This document shows positions 35,601 to 43,954 of a stretch of DNA of 64,000 nucleotides, in pieces. This DNA is from Mycobacteroides chelonae CCUG 47445. GTDB lineage: Bacteria; Actinomycetota; Actinomycetes; Mycobacteriales; Mycobacteriaceae. A program made the position numbers and the translations under genes. The number at the start of each line of letters is the position of its first letter. Position 1 is the first letter of the stretch. Where the stretch lies: positions 4,588,001 to 4,652,000 of the forward strand of contig NZ_CP007220.1 of assembly GCF_001632805.1 (NCBI RefSeq), written 5' to 3'. The notes below the pieces were generated by a model, which saw only the letters and a program-made list of their open reading frames with translations, searched no databases and was not told the origin of the DNA.

Positions 35601-35663
35601 CGTAGCCGGGGCGGCAGTGTCAGCGCACAGGACCTGCTACGCCGCGAGGGGCGCCGCATCTAG
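32658..35663 (+). CDS. mmpL3: Trehalose monomycolate transporter MmpL3
   Basis: The 1001-residue RND transporter moves trehalose monomycolate across the inner membrane for mycomembrane synthesis and is essential in mycobacteria. The proton relay is seen as two Asp-Tyr pairs, D265-Y266 in GIAIDYSLF and D625-Y626 in GLSSDYEVF. Twelve membrane helices and two porter domains occupy about residues 1-740. The last 250 residues form a disordered cytosolic tail with repeated short ATT/PTT motifs. Start is GTG 32658 behind TTAGGAGA. The upstream NYN gene ends 37 nt earlier. Confidence 0.97.
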   Translation: MFAWWGRMVYRYRFIVVAAFVTVCLGSGLFGITLGDHVTQSGFFADNSESVKASVMADDALGRDRTTHVVAVIAAPEGKTVDDPAFQKKVIDHFDQLQKDNPNEVYGWAGWLRAPTTTDPTVKRMVTDDRKHTFVSVSLKGDDDDTILNNYKALSDPDKDHDPAKNKFLLDGVDIQLAGLQPVASELTGTIGTDQQRMEVLSLPIMAVVLFFVFGGVIAAGLPLMVGGLTIAGALGIMRLITLFAPVHFFAQPVVTLIGLGIAIDYSLFIVSRFREEIAEGYDTETAVRRTVITSGRTVMFSATLIAAALMPMLIVPQQFLRSLTYAGIASVLLAAILAVTVLPACLGVLGRHVDALSIKRFSRTKSREELENGFWGRTVVFVMQRPLVFAVPIVIVMLLLIIPLGNLKLGGFSEKYLPPTNSVRVAQEDFDKLFPGFRTETITIVTKGATDSQLNQIRADAMKVPGFVEPGGDKSQMWQRRQSVKTDGDASVKVIQNALINRDTAGAKVKELRAMSVPKGVTMYVGGTPALEQDSIDTVFDKLPLVIVILISVTTILMFLAFGSLVLPIKAAVMSALGLGSTMGILTWIFVDGHFSKWLNFTPTPLTAPVIVLIIVVIYGLSSDYEVFLMSRMIEARHQGLSTTEAVRVGTANTGRIITAAALILIVVAGGFAFSDLVMMKYLAFGLIAALILDATVVRMLLIPAVMKLLGDDCWWAPAWMKRIQVKLGLGEVTLADERKRPTGREQAIAAASSPVGSNARTTKLQIASERTRLPSTPTPRQHDPSAPARPTPPPPAPPTTPVNLAGDDSGDAPATTRMSVPGKNVAPTDAPTTRVPGGNPTGPDAPTTRSSVAGTHRPDRRNADREIESWLGELRGPKQPGSGTAAESGEATTAIPVSKPQPASPSRANGTPGEDATTAMPIATPDATRQGPPRAPRPPQSSQQTPPAADATEALPASGQNREQKQTPQQQQEADEATRRSRGGSVSAQDLLRREGRRI

Positions 35664-35690
35664 CGACGCCCCTCCACCGGCAGCTGGAAT

Positions 35691-37523
35691 TTACTTCACG
35701 GGCATCTCCGAAACGGATTGCTCATCGCGCGTTGCGTATTCGCGCGCGTACAGCGTGCCGCCACCCAGGAGTAGCAGCCCGGTGACGATGAACGCTCCAA
35801 TACGGGCGATGCCGTCGAGAGTGGCCAGGTCGAAGAGGAACAGCTTGGCAACGGCCATCGCAGCAAGCACGAATCCCGTTCTGGTGACCCAGCTCTGGTC
35901 ACGGTAGCGCCGCAGGCCCGCCAACAGCAGCGTCACGGAGACGACCATCCAGGACACCGTCGCCAGTCCATGACCCAGCAGGAACCCGTCGTTGTTGCCC
36001 AGCAGCGCGGTACCGGCGAGCACGACCGCTGCGGTCCCCGAGTACAGCATCGATACCCCGGCCAGCACGCCACGTGCCGGGGCGGACTGCGGGCTCGCCC
36101 AGCCAACCCGATGCATCGCCGCCATCACCATGCCGACCGTGGCGGCACTCAGCACGCTCGCCACGATCAACAGCGGACCCGCACCGCGCACGGCGCTAGC
36201 CGAGTTGGTCAGCAGTTCCGGGGGCACGTACGCGATGTAGGCCGCACCGCCCAGCACACCGAACGCCTGCCCGAGTACCAGCGAGATACGTTCCCTCAGT
36301 TGATATCCAAGAGCAGACAGGGACAGCGCAAGCATCAGCAGCACCACCACCAGCAGGGCGTCCCGGGTGCCCTGGACCGATGCCTGCAGCAGCGCCAGCC
36401 CCGCCATCGCAGCCATGGTGATGCGCGCGTGCATCGGAAGGCCACCTACCAGCAGCAGCACCGCACCCATCACTGCGGCGACCCCGACCGGTATCAGCAC
36501 GCCCAACGGCCATACCGGGAGGAACAGGGCACTATAGAGGCCGGGTGTGCAAGCAACCGCGATCATCACCGACGAGGTGAGATCACCCTCATCCCCGGTA
36601 AGCAGCCACAGCGACCCCAACAGGGTGACCAACAGTGCCAGCACCGCCATGCTGAGCAGGACGTGCGGGTGCGCCTCGCCTGCCGCGGCACCAATGGCGC
36701 CCAGCAGCGTCAAGCTGACGCCCACGGTCCGAAAAGCATGCAGCACTGGCCAATTACGGCCAATCTGGGCGGGCAGACTCGCGATCAGTAGCACCAGCGC
36801 AAAAGCTGCAAGTTCAACGGTAAAGCCGTTGGTGAGGAAGGGCGCCAGCACTGTGATCGCGCCGACCACACCCGCCGCAAAGGGCTGAGAGTTCCACTGC
36901 CGCGCCAGCACCAGGCCCGCGCCCGCGATGGTCAGCCCGAGCGCCAGTCCCGCGATCACCGGAATCCGGTGATAGATCACCGTGAGTGCCAGCACATCGA
37001 AGAACCCCGCCGCGAATCCTGTCGCTGCGGTGGCGATACCACCGATGCGGCCGCCAGGTCTGGATTGCACCCGGATGCCCAGCGCAACTAGACCCGCGGC
37101 AAGTACGGCGCCGGAGGCCAGGCGCGGTATCGGGCCGAAGTACCCGCTCTTGGCGGCGAGAACCAGGAGCATCACCACGCCCGCGAGTGTCACCACCGCA
37201 CCCGCGAGGGCCATGGCCTTACTGGCGAATCCTTCACGCGTCCAAAACGGCTCCCGAGGCTGGGGCGTGGTGGGCACCGGAGCCTGGACGGGCGGTACGG
37301 GAGCAGCCACCGCAGCGTGTATCGCGGGCACCGGCGCAGCCAGCGGCGGCGCACCCTGAGAACGTCGGTAGTCATCCCAATACCGCTGCGCCTTAAGATA
37401 TTCGGCCTGAGTCCATTCGACCATTCGGCCCCGCAACGCATCGAGCTCTGCACGCAGTGCACGCTCACGCCCGTCCAGCTCATCGAGCGCGGCGGTCATC
37501 TGCTGCAGCTGTGGATCTGTCAT
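35691..37523 (-). CDS. DUF2339 large polytopic membrane protein
   Basis: This protein of about 610 residues starts with a coiled coil (QMTAALDELDGRERALRAELDALRGR), a short segment with WDDYR, a Pro/Ala linker, and then around 18 hydrophobic helices to the end, the layout of DUF2339. Conserved pieces include FWTREGFASKAMALAGAVV and SWVTRTGFVLAAMAVAKLFLFDLATLDGI. I prefer the ATG at 37523 (MTDPQLQQM) because the extra N-terminal residues have no clear start site. Function is unknown. It faces mmpL3 and lies downstream of the TetR gene. Confidence 0.82.
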   Translation of the reverse strand: MTDPQLQQMTAALDELDGRERALRAELDALRGRMVEWTQAEYLKAQRYWDDYRRSQGAPPLAAPVPAIHAAVAAPVPPVQAPVPTTPQPREPFWTREGFASKAMALAGAVVTLAGVVMLLVLAAKSGYFGPIPRLASGAVLAAGLVALGIRVQSRPGGRIGGIATAATGFAAGFFDVLALTVIYHRIPVIAGLALGLTIAGAGLVLARQWNSQPFAAGVVGAITVLAPFLTNGFTVELAAFALVLLIASLPAQIGRNWPVLHAFRTVGVSLTLLGAIGAAAGEAHPHVLLSMAVLALLVTLLGSLWLLTGDEGDLTSSVMIAVACTPGLYSALFLPVWPLGVLIPVGVAAVMGAVLLLVGGLPMHARITMAAMAGLALLQASVQGTRDALLVVVLLMLALSLSALGYQLRERISLVLGQAFGVLGGAAYIAYVPPELLTNSASAVRGAGPLLIVASVLSAATVGMVMAAMHRVGWASPQSAPARGVLAGVSMLYSGTAAVVLAGTALLGNNDGFLLGHGLATVSWMVVSVTLLLAGLRRYRDQSWVTRTGFVLAAMAVAKLFLFDLATLDGIARIGAFIVTGLLLLGGGTLYAREYATRDEQSVSEMPVK

Positions 37524-37609
37524 GCCTCTGAGCGTCGCGGCTACGGGTCCCGTAGTGAACACGTAGACCTACCTCCATGGGTAGGGGTTTCTCACGCCGT
37601 TAGGTAGCG

Positions 37610-38266
37610 CTACTCAGCGCCACGCATCCGGTCCGGCGCATCCGCCGCCACATGACCCAGGTACGCGGTGTACAGCGTCCGGGAGGCAAAGGACTCCTGC
37701 TCGCCCCACGGCAGTTGCGGCCTCGTGACGAGCAGCGAGGCAACCCCATGCGTGGTCGCCCACAGTTGCAAGGCCGGTTCCAGGGTATTGCCCGGCGGGA
37801 ACAGTTCCTCGTCGACAAGTTCCTGAACAACACCCCGAAGATGCAAAAAGGCTGAACTGTTGAGTATCTCGTCAGATTCGATACCACGCCGTGGTGGTCG
37901 GGTGGTCGCGAACCGGTACATCAACGGGTTCTGCGCGGCGAAGCGCACATAGGCCAGGCCGAGTGTGTGTAGGCGTTCGACTGCGGTCGAGATGTTGGAC
38001 GTTGCCCGCTGCAGTGCCTCACCGAGTTGCTCGAAGTACCTGGAGCACAGCGCGTCCGCCAACTCGTCGGTGCTCGAAAAATGCCGATAGAAGGACGGCG
38101 CCGTGATGCCCAGTGCGCGCGTCAGTTCGCGAGCCGACGGGGCCCGCGCCTCGCCAGACCTACGGATGAGATCCATTGCCGTATCGATGATCTGCTGTCG
38201 CAGCAGCCAACCCTGGCCCCGGGGCAGACGCTTTCTCCGTGCGGTTGCGTTGTTCTCGTCATCCAT
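37610..38266 (-). CDS. TetR-family regulator linked to the mce operon
   Basis: The 218-residue protein has the TetR helix-turn-helix SARELTRALGITAPSFYRHFSSTDELADALC preceded by a basic N-terminal arm (RRKRLPRGQGWLLRQQIID), and a C-terminal ligand domain of WHG type. It lies 26 nt after mceF on the same strand, so it may be the ninth gene of the mce transcript, which would give autoregulation. The perfect palindrome at 47416-47429 on the mce promoter is a natural candidate operator. Confidence 0.87.
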   Translation of the reverse strand: MDDENNATARRKRLPRGQGWLLRQQIIDTAMDLIRRSGEARAPSARELTRALGITAPSFYRHFSSTDELADALCSRYFEQLGEALQRATSNISTAVERLHTLGLAYVRFAAQNPLMYRFATTRPPRRGIESDEILNSSAFLHLRGVVQELVDEELFPPGNTLEPALQLWATTHGVASLLVTRPQLPWGEQESFASRTLYTAYLGHVAADAPDRMRGAE

Positions 38267-38292
38267 GTATCACTCCAACCGCATGTCCTGGA

Positions 38293-39543
38293 TCAGCTCG
38301 GGGGCGCGATGGGTAGTGTCGGCCCGCCTTGAGGTGTAGGGATGGTGAACCTCCCCTTAGGAGTGGGGTCCGTGGTCTTCCCCAAATCGGCTCCCATAGG
38401 AGGCCCGGCGGTGTCGTCTCCCGCGGGGCGAGGAGCGTTCTTGGCCCCTCGGATCAGAACCGCCGGATCGTCGTTGGCGCAGTACGTATAGATAGGCGGT
38501 TCCGGGAAATCGGCCGAAGAGGGCGGTACTCGGGGAGTGCCGTAGTCACAGGCGTACCGCGGGTACAGATCCGCCGTGGCCCACACGCCACCGTCGCGCA
38601 TGGTGTCAGCGATGCCACCGAACACCGAGCCCCGGTAATTGGGGAAGAACGCGTTAATGGCTGGGGTACGCACGTACAGCATCTGCGCTGTCGACGCGAG
38701 ATTGGCCAGGAGCGCGACCATGGTGTCGGAGTTGTCGGCGAAGAGACCATCGACGGCGCCCAGGGTCTTGGGGGTTTGATCGACGAGGGTGCGGTAGCCG
38801 TTTTGCATCTTGTCCACGCCGCGCAGGGTGCGGCCCAGCTCGTTCGCGGTGGCCTTGATGCCCGAGTTCTTGTCGGCGGCCAAGGTGAGCACCACCCGGC
38901 TGGTCTTGAGCAGGCTGGTGGTCTCGGGCAACACCGAATCCAGGGTGCTCAACAAGAAGGTGCCGCCGTCGATGATCTCGGTGAGCTTGCGCGGGCCCTC
39001 CTTACTCAGGCTCAGTTCCTTCTTGATGAGCTCAAGCTTCTTGGGATCCACCTGCGCCAGCAGACCATCGGCATCGGCCAACAGCTTGGCCAACGTCACC
39101 GGCACCTGCGCACCCTCAGAGATCACGCTGCCGTCCTGCAGAAACGGGCCCTGCTGACCGGGCCCGCCCTCGAAGTTCAGGTACTGCTCACCGGCTGCCG
39201 ACAAACCCGTCACGCGGACTTTTGCCGCGGTCGGAATCCGGTACTTGGATTGGATCTCGGCGGTCGCATTCACACCCTGTTGGGTAATCTCGAGCGACTG
39301 CACCGTCCCAATCTTGACCCCCCGCAACGCCACATCCTGATTCGGCAGCAACCCACCGGACTCCGGCAGCTGCACCATCACCCGATACGTCGAGGCAAAC
39401 GGGTTGACGCGCAACGCGCCTACGAACAGATAGACCACCGCGACGACCATGGTCAGCGCCAGAGCTATACCCGACAACGCCGCCTTCTGGCGGTGGCCTG
39501 CACGCACAGCGCCGACCAGCGCATTGGCAAGCGCGTTGATCAT
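38293..39543 (-). CDS. mceF: Mce protein, MceF position
   Basis: The 416-residue protein has an N-terminal membrane helix (GIALALTMVVAVVYLFVGAL), the MCE/MlaD domain (YRVMVQLPESGGLLPNQDVALRGVKIGTVQ), a long helical middle that forms the shaft of the Mce needle, and a Pro-rich tail. It is last in the operon and overlaps mceE by 4 nt. Six such proteins assemble into a heterohexameric tunnel that carries lipids from the outer envelope to the YrbE permease. Confidence 0.9.
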   Translation of the reverse strand: MINALANALVGAVRAGHRQKAALSGIALALTMVVAVVYLFVGALRVNPFASTYRVMVQLPESGGLLPNQDVALRGVKIGTVQSLEITQQGVNATAEIQSKYRIPTAAKVRVTGLSAAGEQYLNFEGGPGQQGPFLQDGSVISEGAQVPVTLAKLLADADGLLAQVDPKKLELIKKELSLSKEGPRKLTEIIDGGTFLLSTLDSVLPETTSLLKTSRVVLTLAADKNSGIKATANELGRTLRGVDKMQNGYRTLVDQTPKTLGAVDGLFADNSDTMVALLANLASTAQMLYVRTPAINAFFPNYRGSVFGGIADTMRDGGVWATADLYPRYACDYGTPRVPPSSADFPEPPIYTYCANDDPAVLIRGAKNAPRPAGDDTAGPPMGADLGKTTDPTPKGRFTIPTPQGGPTLPIAPPS

Positions 39544-40736
39544 CGCCCACCTCCCGGAACGGGCGGGATGGTCTCGATGACACCGGGCTCGGTGGGGCTA
39601 GGGCGCACCGGAACCTCCTGCCCATACGCACCCTGGCCGACGACGCGTTCCTGCAAGCGCCATAGCGTGTACTTAACGGACCCCACCAGCTGCGCCCAGT
39701 TGTATCGCTTGGGGCCGTGCAGACCTGTGTCGGCGTGGGAACCCGCGTCGGGTATCGAGCCGAGAACCAACTGGTCTATTCCCGCAGTCAGGGACAGCGA
39801 GTTTCCGGCGGTTGCTTTGATCGCGGTGGGCATGATCCGGTTGAAGGCAGCGAGGCTGGTATCGGGATCCAGCGCCACGTCGTTCCATGCCTTCGCAACG
39901 GTATTGGCGTCCTTGATAACGCTGCGACCGCTGGTGTCGGTACCGGCAATCGACGGGAACTTCTGCAACTGCTTGGTGGTGTCGCCCGTCATCACCAAGA
40001 GTTCGGACAGCTGCGCGGTATTGGCGGCCAGTGTCTCCGTGGCCGGCCCCGCCGCCGTCACGATATCGGTAATAGCCTGGTTCTTGGCATCGATCCGGTC
40101 AGCCAGCTGCGAGGTCTCCGTGAGGGCGTCGGAGATCTCCGTTGAGCGTGAATTCAACTTTCCCAGAAGCTGATTGGAGTCGTTGATCAGATCGCCGAAT
40201 GCCTGGCCCTGATCACCGGTCGCTTTTCCGAAACCATTGACGATATTGGTCAGGTTGCGCACGGCGCCCCCGTTGGAGGCCAGCGCGGCCGAGCTGAGCA
40301 CCGATTCCACCGTAGCGGCGGCGGTCGTCGAGTCCAGACCGATGGTGTCACCGTCTTTGAGGAGCGGACCGTCCGACGGTGCCCCCGCTGGGGGCCGGAT
40401 CGAAACAAAAACATCGCCGAGTGGTGTGGCCGAACGCAATTCGGCGGTGCTGCCCTTGGGCAGCCGAACCCCGTCCGAGATGCGCAGCGTGGTGATCGCC
40501 GTGTAATTGCTCACGTGCATCTCGTCGACCTGTCCCACGTCGGCACCGGCGAGTTTGACCTTCGCACTGTCCGGCAGATTGAGGACGTTGGCGAACAGCG
40601 CCGTGAGGCGGTATCCGCCACTGCCGATACCCGGCGCGGGCAGCGGCAGGTCACCGAGACCATTAGTGGCACAACCACTCAGCACAGCAACGGCCGCGAC
40701 CGCCGAGGCCGCCAGTACCTTACGCGCCACCATCAT
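39540..40736 (-). CDS. mceE: Mce lipoprotein, MceE (LprK-type)
   Basis: The 398-residue protein begins MMVARKVLAASAVAAVAVLSGC, a signal peptide with the lipobox LSGC, as in MceE/Lpr proteins, followed by the MCE domain (YRLTALFANVLNLPDSAKVKLAGADVGQVDEM) and the helical shaft. The ATG at 40736 overlaps the mceD stop (ATGA), which fixes the start. The lipid anchor sets this subunit apart from the other five, which use a membrane helix. Confidence 0.92.
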   Translation of the reverse strand: MMVARKVLAASAVAAVAVLSGCATNGLGDLPLPAPGIGSGGYRLTALFANVLNLPDSAKVKLAGADVGQVDEMHVSNYTAITTLRISDGVRLPKGSTAELRSATPLGDVFVSIRPPAGAPSDGPLLKDGDTIGLDSTTAAATVESVLSSAALASNGGAVRNLTNIVNGFGKATGDQGQAFGDLINDSNQLLGKLNSRSTEISDALTETSQLADRIDAKNQAITDIVTAAGPATETLAANTAQLSELLVMTGDTTKQLQKFPSIAGTDTSGRSVIKDANTVAKAWNDVALDPDTSLAAFNRIMPTAIKATAGNSLSLTAGIDQLVLGSIPDAGSHADTGLHGPKRYNWAQLVGSVKYTLWRLQERVVGQGAYGQEVPVRPSPTEPGVIETIPPVPGGGR

Positions 40737-41860
40737 TTCTGCCCCATCGCCGCGAGTCCGTCCAGCATGTAGGTCAGCCCAAAATCGGGGCCATAGTCCT
40801 GTAACGTCCCTGTGCCACAGCCCAATTGACGTAGGCCCATCATGTTGCAGATTTCCTTGTCCATCTGACTCTCGAATAGCAGCCGGTCGGTCATGAACCG
40901 GATACGCAGCCGCTTGTTGTCCTGGTCCACGACGTTGTACATGTTGTCCCATGCCAACGGTTGGACGTCGATCCACTCAGAGATCTCACGCTGGTTGTCC
41001 ACCACCGCTTTGAGCGCAGTATTGGAGTTGAGGATGGTTTGTTTGAGGTTGTCGCGGTTGGCCTCGACAATGTCTCCAGCTTGCTTGACCAGATCGTTGA
41101 ACTTGTGCCCAGTGGACCCGGTCCCCAGAGCCTCGTCATCGAGCATTTTGCTCAGTTGGTGGACAGTGGAGGCGAATTCACGCAACTTGCCGTCGTTGGC
41201 TGCCGCGGCGTCGAACAGCGAGCTGACGTTCTTGATGATGGTGGCCAACTGTTCGCGCGTGGTCACTCCACCTTCGGAACTCAAGCGCAGCGCCTTGGAT
41301 AACTCGCCGAGCCCGGACTTGATCTTCTCCCCGTTGTTATCAGCGATACCGACGGCCGAGTTGACGATGTCGGCCACCGGTCCCTGACCCTTACCATCAC
41401 CCTTGAGGGACAACGAAAGCCGGTCCAGCATGCCCAGCACCTTGTCGAACTCCACCGGGGTCTTGGTGTGGTCCAATCCGATGGTGTCCCCGTCGTTGAG
41501 AGTCGGCCCGCCGCGGTAGGGCGGAGACAGCTCCATTTGACGGTCAGTCAGGATCGAGGTGGACAGTGTGACTGCCTGAACATCGGCAGGCACCTTCACA
41601 TCTTTGTCCACCGTGAACTGCACCTCGACATAGCCGGATTGTGGCGTGATCTTCGTAATCTGTCCCACCGGCATACCAAGCACCGCGACAACATTCGACT
41701 CATACAAGCCTGAGGCGTTGTCGAACTGCGCGGTCAGCGTGATGTGATCCAGCTGCGATTTCACGAAGTACGCACCCGCGCCGATGACGGCCGCGGCCAG
41801 CACGACTACCGTGCCAACAATCGCGATCAGCCGATTCCGCTTAGCCCCCATTGTCATCAT
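40733..41860 (-). CDS. mceD: Mce protein, MceD position
   Basis: The 375-residue protein starts at ATG 41860 overlapping the mceC stop. It has a membrane helix (LIAIVGTVVVLAAAVIGAGAYF), the MCE domain (ITLTAQFDNASGLYESNVVAVLGMPVGQITKI), a shaft of long helices, and a C-terminal part with three cysteines (KEICNMM, GCGTG) that could make disulfides. The tail is short compared with other mycobacterial MceD proteins. Confidence 0.9.
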   Translation of the reverse strand: MMTMGAKRNRLIAIVGTVVVLAAAVIGAGAYFVKSQLDHITLTAQFDNASGLYESNVVAVLGMPVGQITKITPQSGYVEVQFTVDKDVKVPADVQAVTLSTSILTDRQMELSPPYRGGPTLNDGDTIGLDHTKTPVEFDKVLGMLDRLSLSLKGDGKGQGPVADIVNSAVGIADNNGEKIKSGLGELSKALRLSSEGGVTTREQLATIIKNVSSLFDAAAANDGKLREFASTVHQLSKMLDDEALGTGSTGHKFNDLVKQAGDIVEANRDNLKQTILNSNTALKAVVDNQREISEWIDVQPLAWDNMYNVVDQDNKRLRIRFMTDRLLFESQMDKEICNMMGLRQLGCGTGTLQDYGPDFGLTYMLDGLAAMGQK

Positions 41861-42903
41861 TTGCAGTCCTTGAAGTACGGGATCATTCCGAATTGCTTGG
41901 CGCGCCCACTGATCGCACACATCCACGAATCGACCAACAGGCCATTCGACAAGTTGATGTCGATAGCGTTGCCGGTACCCGTCGAGTTGGCGATACCGCG
42001 TATCAAGACCGGCGCAATCGGGTACAGACTGCGCAGCAGATCGTCGTGCTTACCCAACATGTCGGAAAGCCCACGCGCCGTCTTGAGCATCTCGTCGAGC
42101 TGCGGGCGGTCCTTGATCAGGACCTTGCTGAGCTGCTCAACGAGGTTTGTAAATGACTGCAGCATTGCGTGAAAGGTGGCGCGGCGGGCCACGAGTTCAC
42201 CGAGCAGATCTTGTCCCTGGTTGATCAGCACGCCGATGCCGGACTGCTGGCGACGCAGGGTGTTAGTCACCTTTTCGGTGCTCTTGAGCAGCGTCCCCAA
42301 TTGATCGCGCCGCTCGGCGATCACCGAGGACAGCGACTGGATGTTCTGCATGGCCTCGGGTACCACGTTGGGCAGCCCCTGCAGCTGCTTGCCGAGGATG
42401 CTCAGTGACTGAGCCACCTTGTCGAAATCGACTTGGTCAAAGGTGTTCGTCGCCCCGGCCAGCGCGGCCTGCAGGTCGTAAGGAACCTCGGTATGCGCGA
42501 GGTCAATTGTCTTGCCAGGCAATGCCCCCGCACCCTTGGGCTGCAGATCCAAGTACCGAGATCCCAGGATGGTGGTGACTCGGATCGAAGCTTTGGTGTC
42601 CTTGCCCAACGTGATGTCGTCTCGGACGCTGAGCCCGGCTTCAACATGATCACCGACCAGTTTCATGGCCGTGACGTTCCCGACGGGGATACCCGCCACC
42701 GTGATCGGCTGACCCGCACGCAACGAGGCGGCCTGCGCGAATTCCGCCGTGTAGGTGGTGTAGCCCAAGCCCATGGCCTTGACCAGCAGCATGCCACCCA
42801 CCAACGCCGCGATTGCCGCGATAGCGATGAATCCGAGCCAGGTCTTGTTGTACGTCTCGACCGGCCGGTTCTTGATCCTCTGCCATCTGGATTGCTCAGC
42901 CAT
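41857..42903 (-). CDS. mceC: Mce protein, MceC position
   Basis: The 348-residue protein has a membrane helix (LGFIAIAAIAALVGGMLLVKAM), MCE domain (YTAEFAQAASLRAGQPITVAGIPVGNVTAMK), then long helices and a C-terminal cysteine pair (DSWMCAISG, FKDCK). It overlaps mceB by 8 nt. It lacks the long Pro-rich extension known in some MceC proteins. Confidence 0.9.
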   Translation of the reverse strand: MAEQSRWQRIKNRPVETYNKTWLGFIAIAAIAALVGGMLLVKAMGLGYTTYTAEFAQAASLRAGQPITVAGIPVGNVTAMKLVGDHVEAGLSVRDDITLGKDTKASIRVTTILGSRYLDLQPKGAGALPGKTIDLAHTEVPYDLQAALAGATNTFDQVDFDKVAQSLSILGKQLQGLPNVVPEAMQNIQSLSSVIAERRDQLGTLLKSTEKVTNTLRRQQSGIGVLINQGQDLLGELVARRATFHAMLQSFTNLVEQLSKVLIKDRPQLDEMLKTARGLSDMLGKHDDLLRSLYPIAPVLIRGIANSTGTGNAIDINLSNGLLVDSWMCAISGRAKQFGMIPYFKDCK

Positions 42904-43954
42904 TGGCCATGTTCCGGCATCGTGGGGTGTGCTGGGCGACGTTTCCGGGCGTGGCGGCGTTGACGATGATCGGTATCACGTCGTTGAGACCTGGGAAGAA
43001 GCCGGTGAGGTTCAAATCGCACATGTAGACGTTGATGAATGCTCCCTCGGAGTAGAAGCGAGACAGCCCCTTCAGGGTGAGCGGCAGGTTGGCTCCCAGG
43101 AACGCGTATTGCGGTTCAATACTCACCACGTGCTGTCCGAATCCCGGCTGGCGGGTAATGAGTTCGTCAAGCGAGGGGTACACCTCGTCGGTGATCTTCG
43201 ACAGGCGCCTCATGGACTGCGCCATCGAGCCCACCGAGGACACCAGCTCGGGCCGCTTGCGATCCAGATCCGACACCGTCTGCCTTGTCTGGGTCAGCAT
43301 CTTGTCAAGGTTGTCGTTCTGCTGCGCAAGATTGCCTGTGACGGTGTTCAGGCTGGTGATGGCATTACCCAGCGCCTGGTCACGTCCTGCAAACGTCTTT
43401 GTCAGAGTTGATGTTTGGCTAACCAGCGTGACAATCGAGGCATTATCGCCTTGCAGTGACTGAATGACGCCCTTGGTCAGATTGTCGGCTTGCTCGGGCG
43501 ATAGCGTGCTGAACAGCGGCTCGTAACCGTTGAGCAGCGTGGTCACATCAAAGGACGGGTCCGTGCGCTCCACCGGGATGGTCGACCCACCCGGCAGCAC
43601 ATTGGTGTCGCCCGACTTACCCAGCGCCAAACCGAGATAACGCTGACCCACGATGTTCTGGTAGGTCACCGAGGCCACTGTGTTGCCGTACAGCTTCTGG
43701 TCGTTCTGGACCACGAAGTCGACCCTCGCCTGGTCGTTGTTGACCAGTTCGATCTTCTGCACGCGGCCTACTCGGACCCCCGCCATGCGCACGTCATCAC
43801 CGTCACGCAGTCCGTAGACATCGGTGAACACCGCCGAATACGCCGTGGTGCTTCCCGCCACATCGCGGCGCAGCGTGGCGTACACCAGCCAGCCAAGTGT
43901 CAGCGCCACGGTCATGAAGACCGCCAGCCCGATCAACGGGCCACGGAATTTCAT
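42896..43954 (-). CDS. mceB: Mce protein, MceB position
   Basis: The 352-residue protein starts MKFRGPLIGLAVFMTVALTL, a membrane anchor, followed by the MCE domain (YSAVFTDVYGLRDGDDVRMAGVRVGRVQKIE) and a helical shaft. Cysteines near the end (YMCDLNL and HTPRCRN) are typical. The start overlaps the mceA stop by 4 nt. Confidence 0.9.
   Translation of the reverse strand: MKFRGPLIGLAVFMTVALTLGWLVYATLRRDVAGSTTAYSAVFTDVYGLRDGDDVRMAGVRVGRVQKIELVNNDQARVDFVVQNDQKLYGNTVASVTYQNIVGQRYLGLALGKSGDTNVLPGGSTIPVERTDPSFDVTTLLNGYEPLFSTLSPEQADNLTKGVIQSLQGDNASIVTLVSQTSTLTKTFAGRDQALGNAITSLNTVTGNLAQQNDNLDKMLTQTRQTVSDLDRKRPELVSSVGSMAQSMRRLSKITDEVYPSLDELITRQPGFGQHVVSIEPQYAFLGANLPLTLKGLSRFYSEGAFINVYMCDLNLTGFFPGLNDVIPIIVNAATPGNVAQHTPRCRNMANG

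Noticed and set aside
40737..40976. 80-residue N-terminal extension of mceE
   Set aside because: It overlaps mceD coding and would bury the lipoprotein signal peptide; the ATGA overlap at 40736 gives the usual start.
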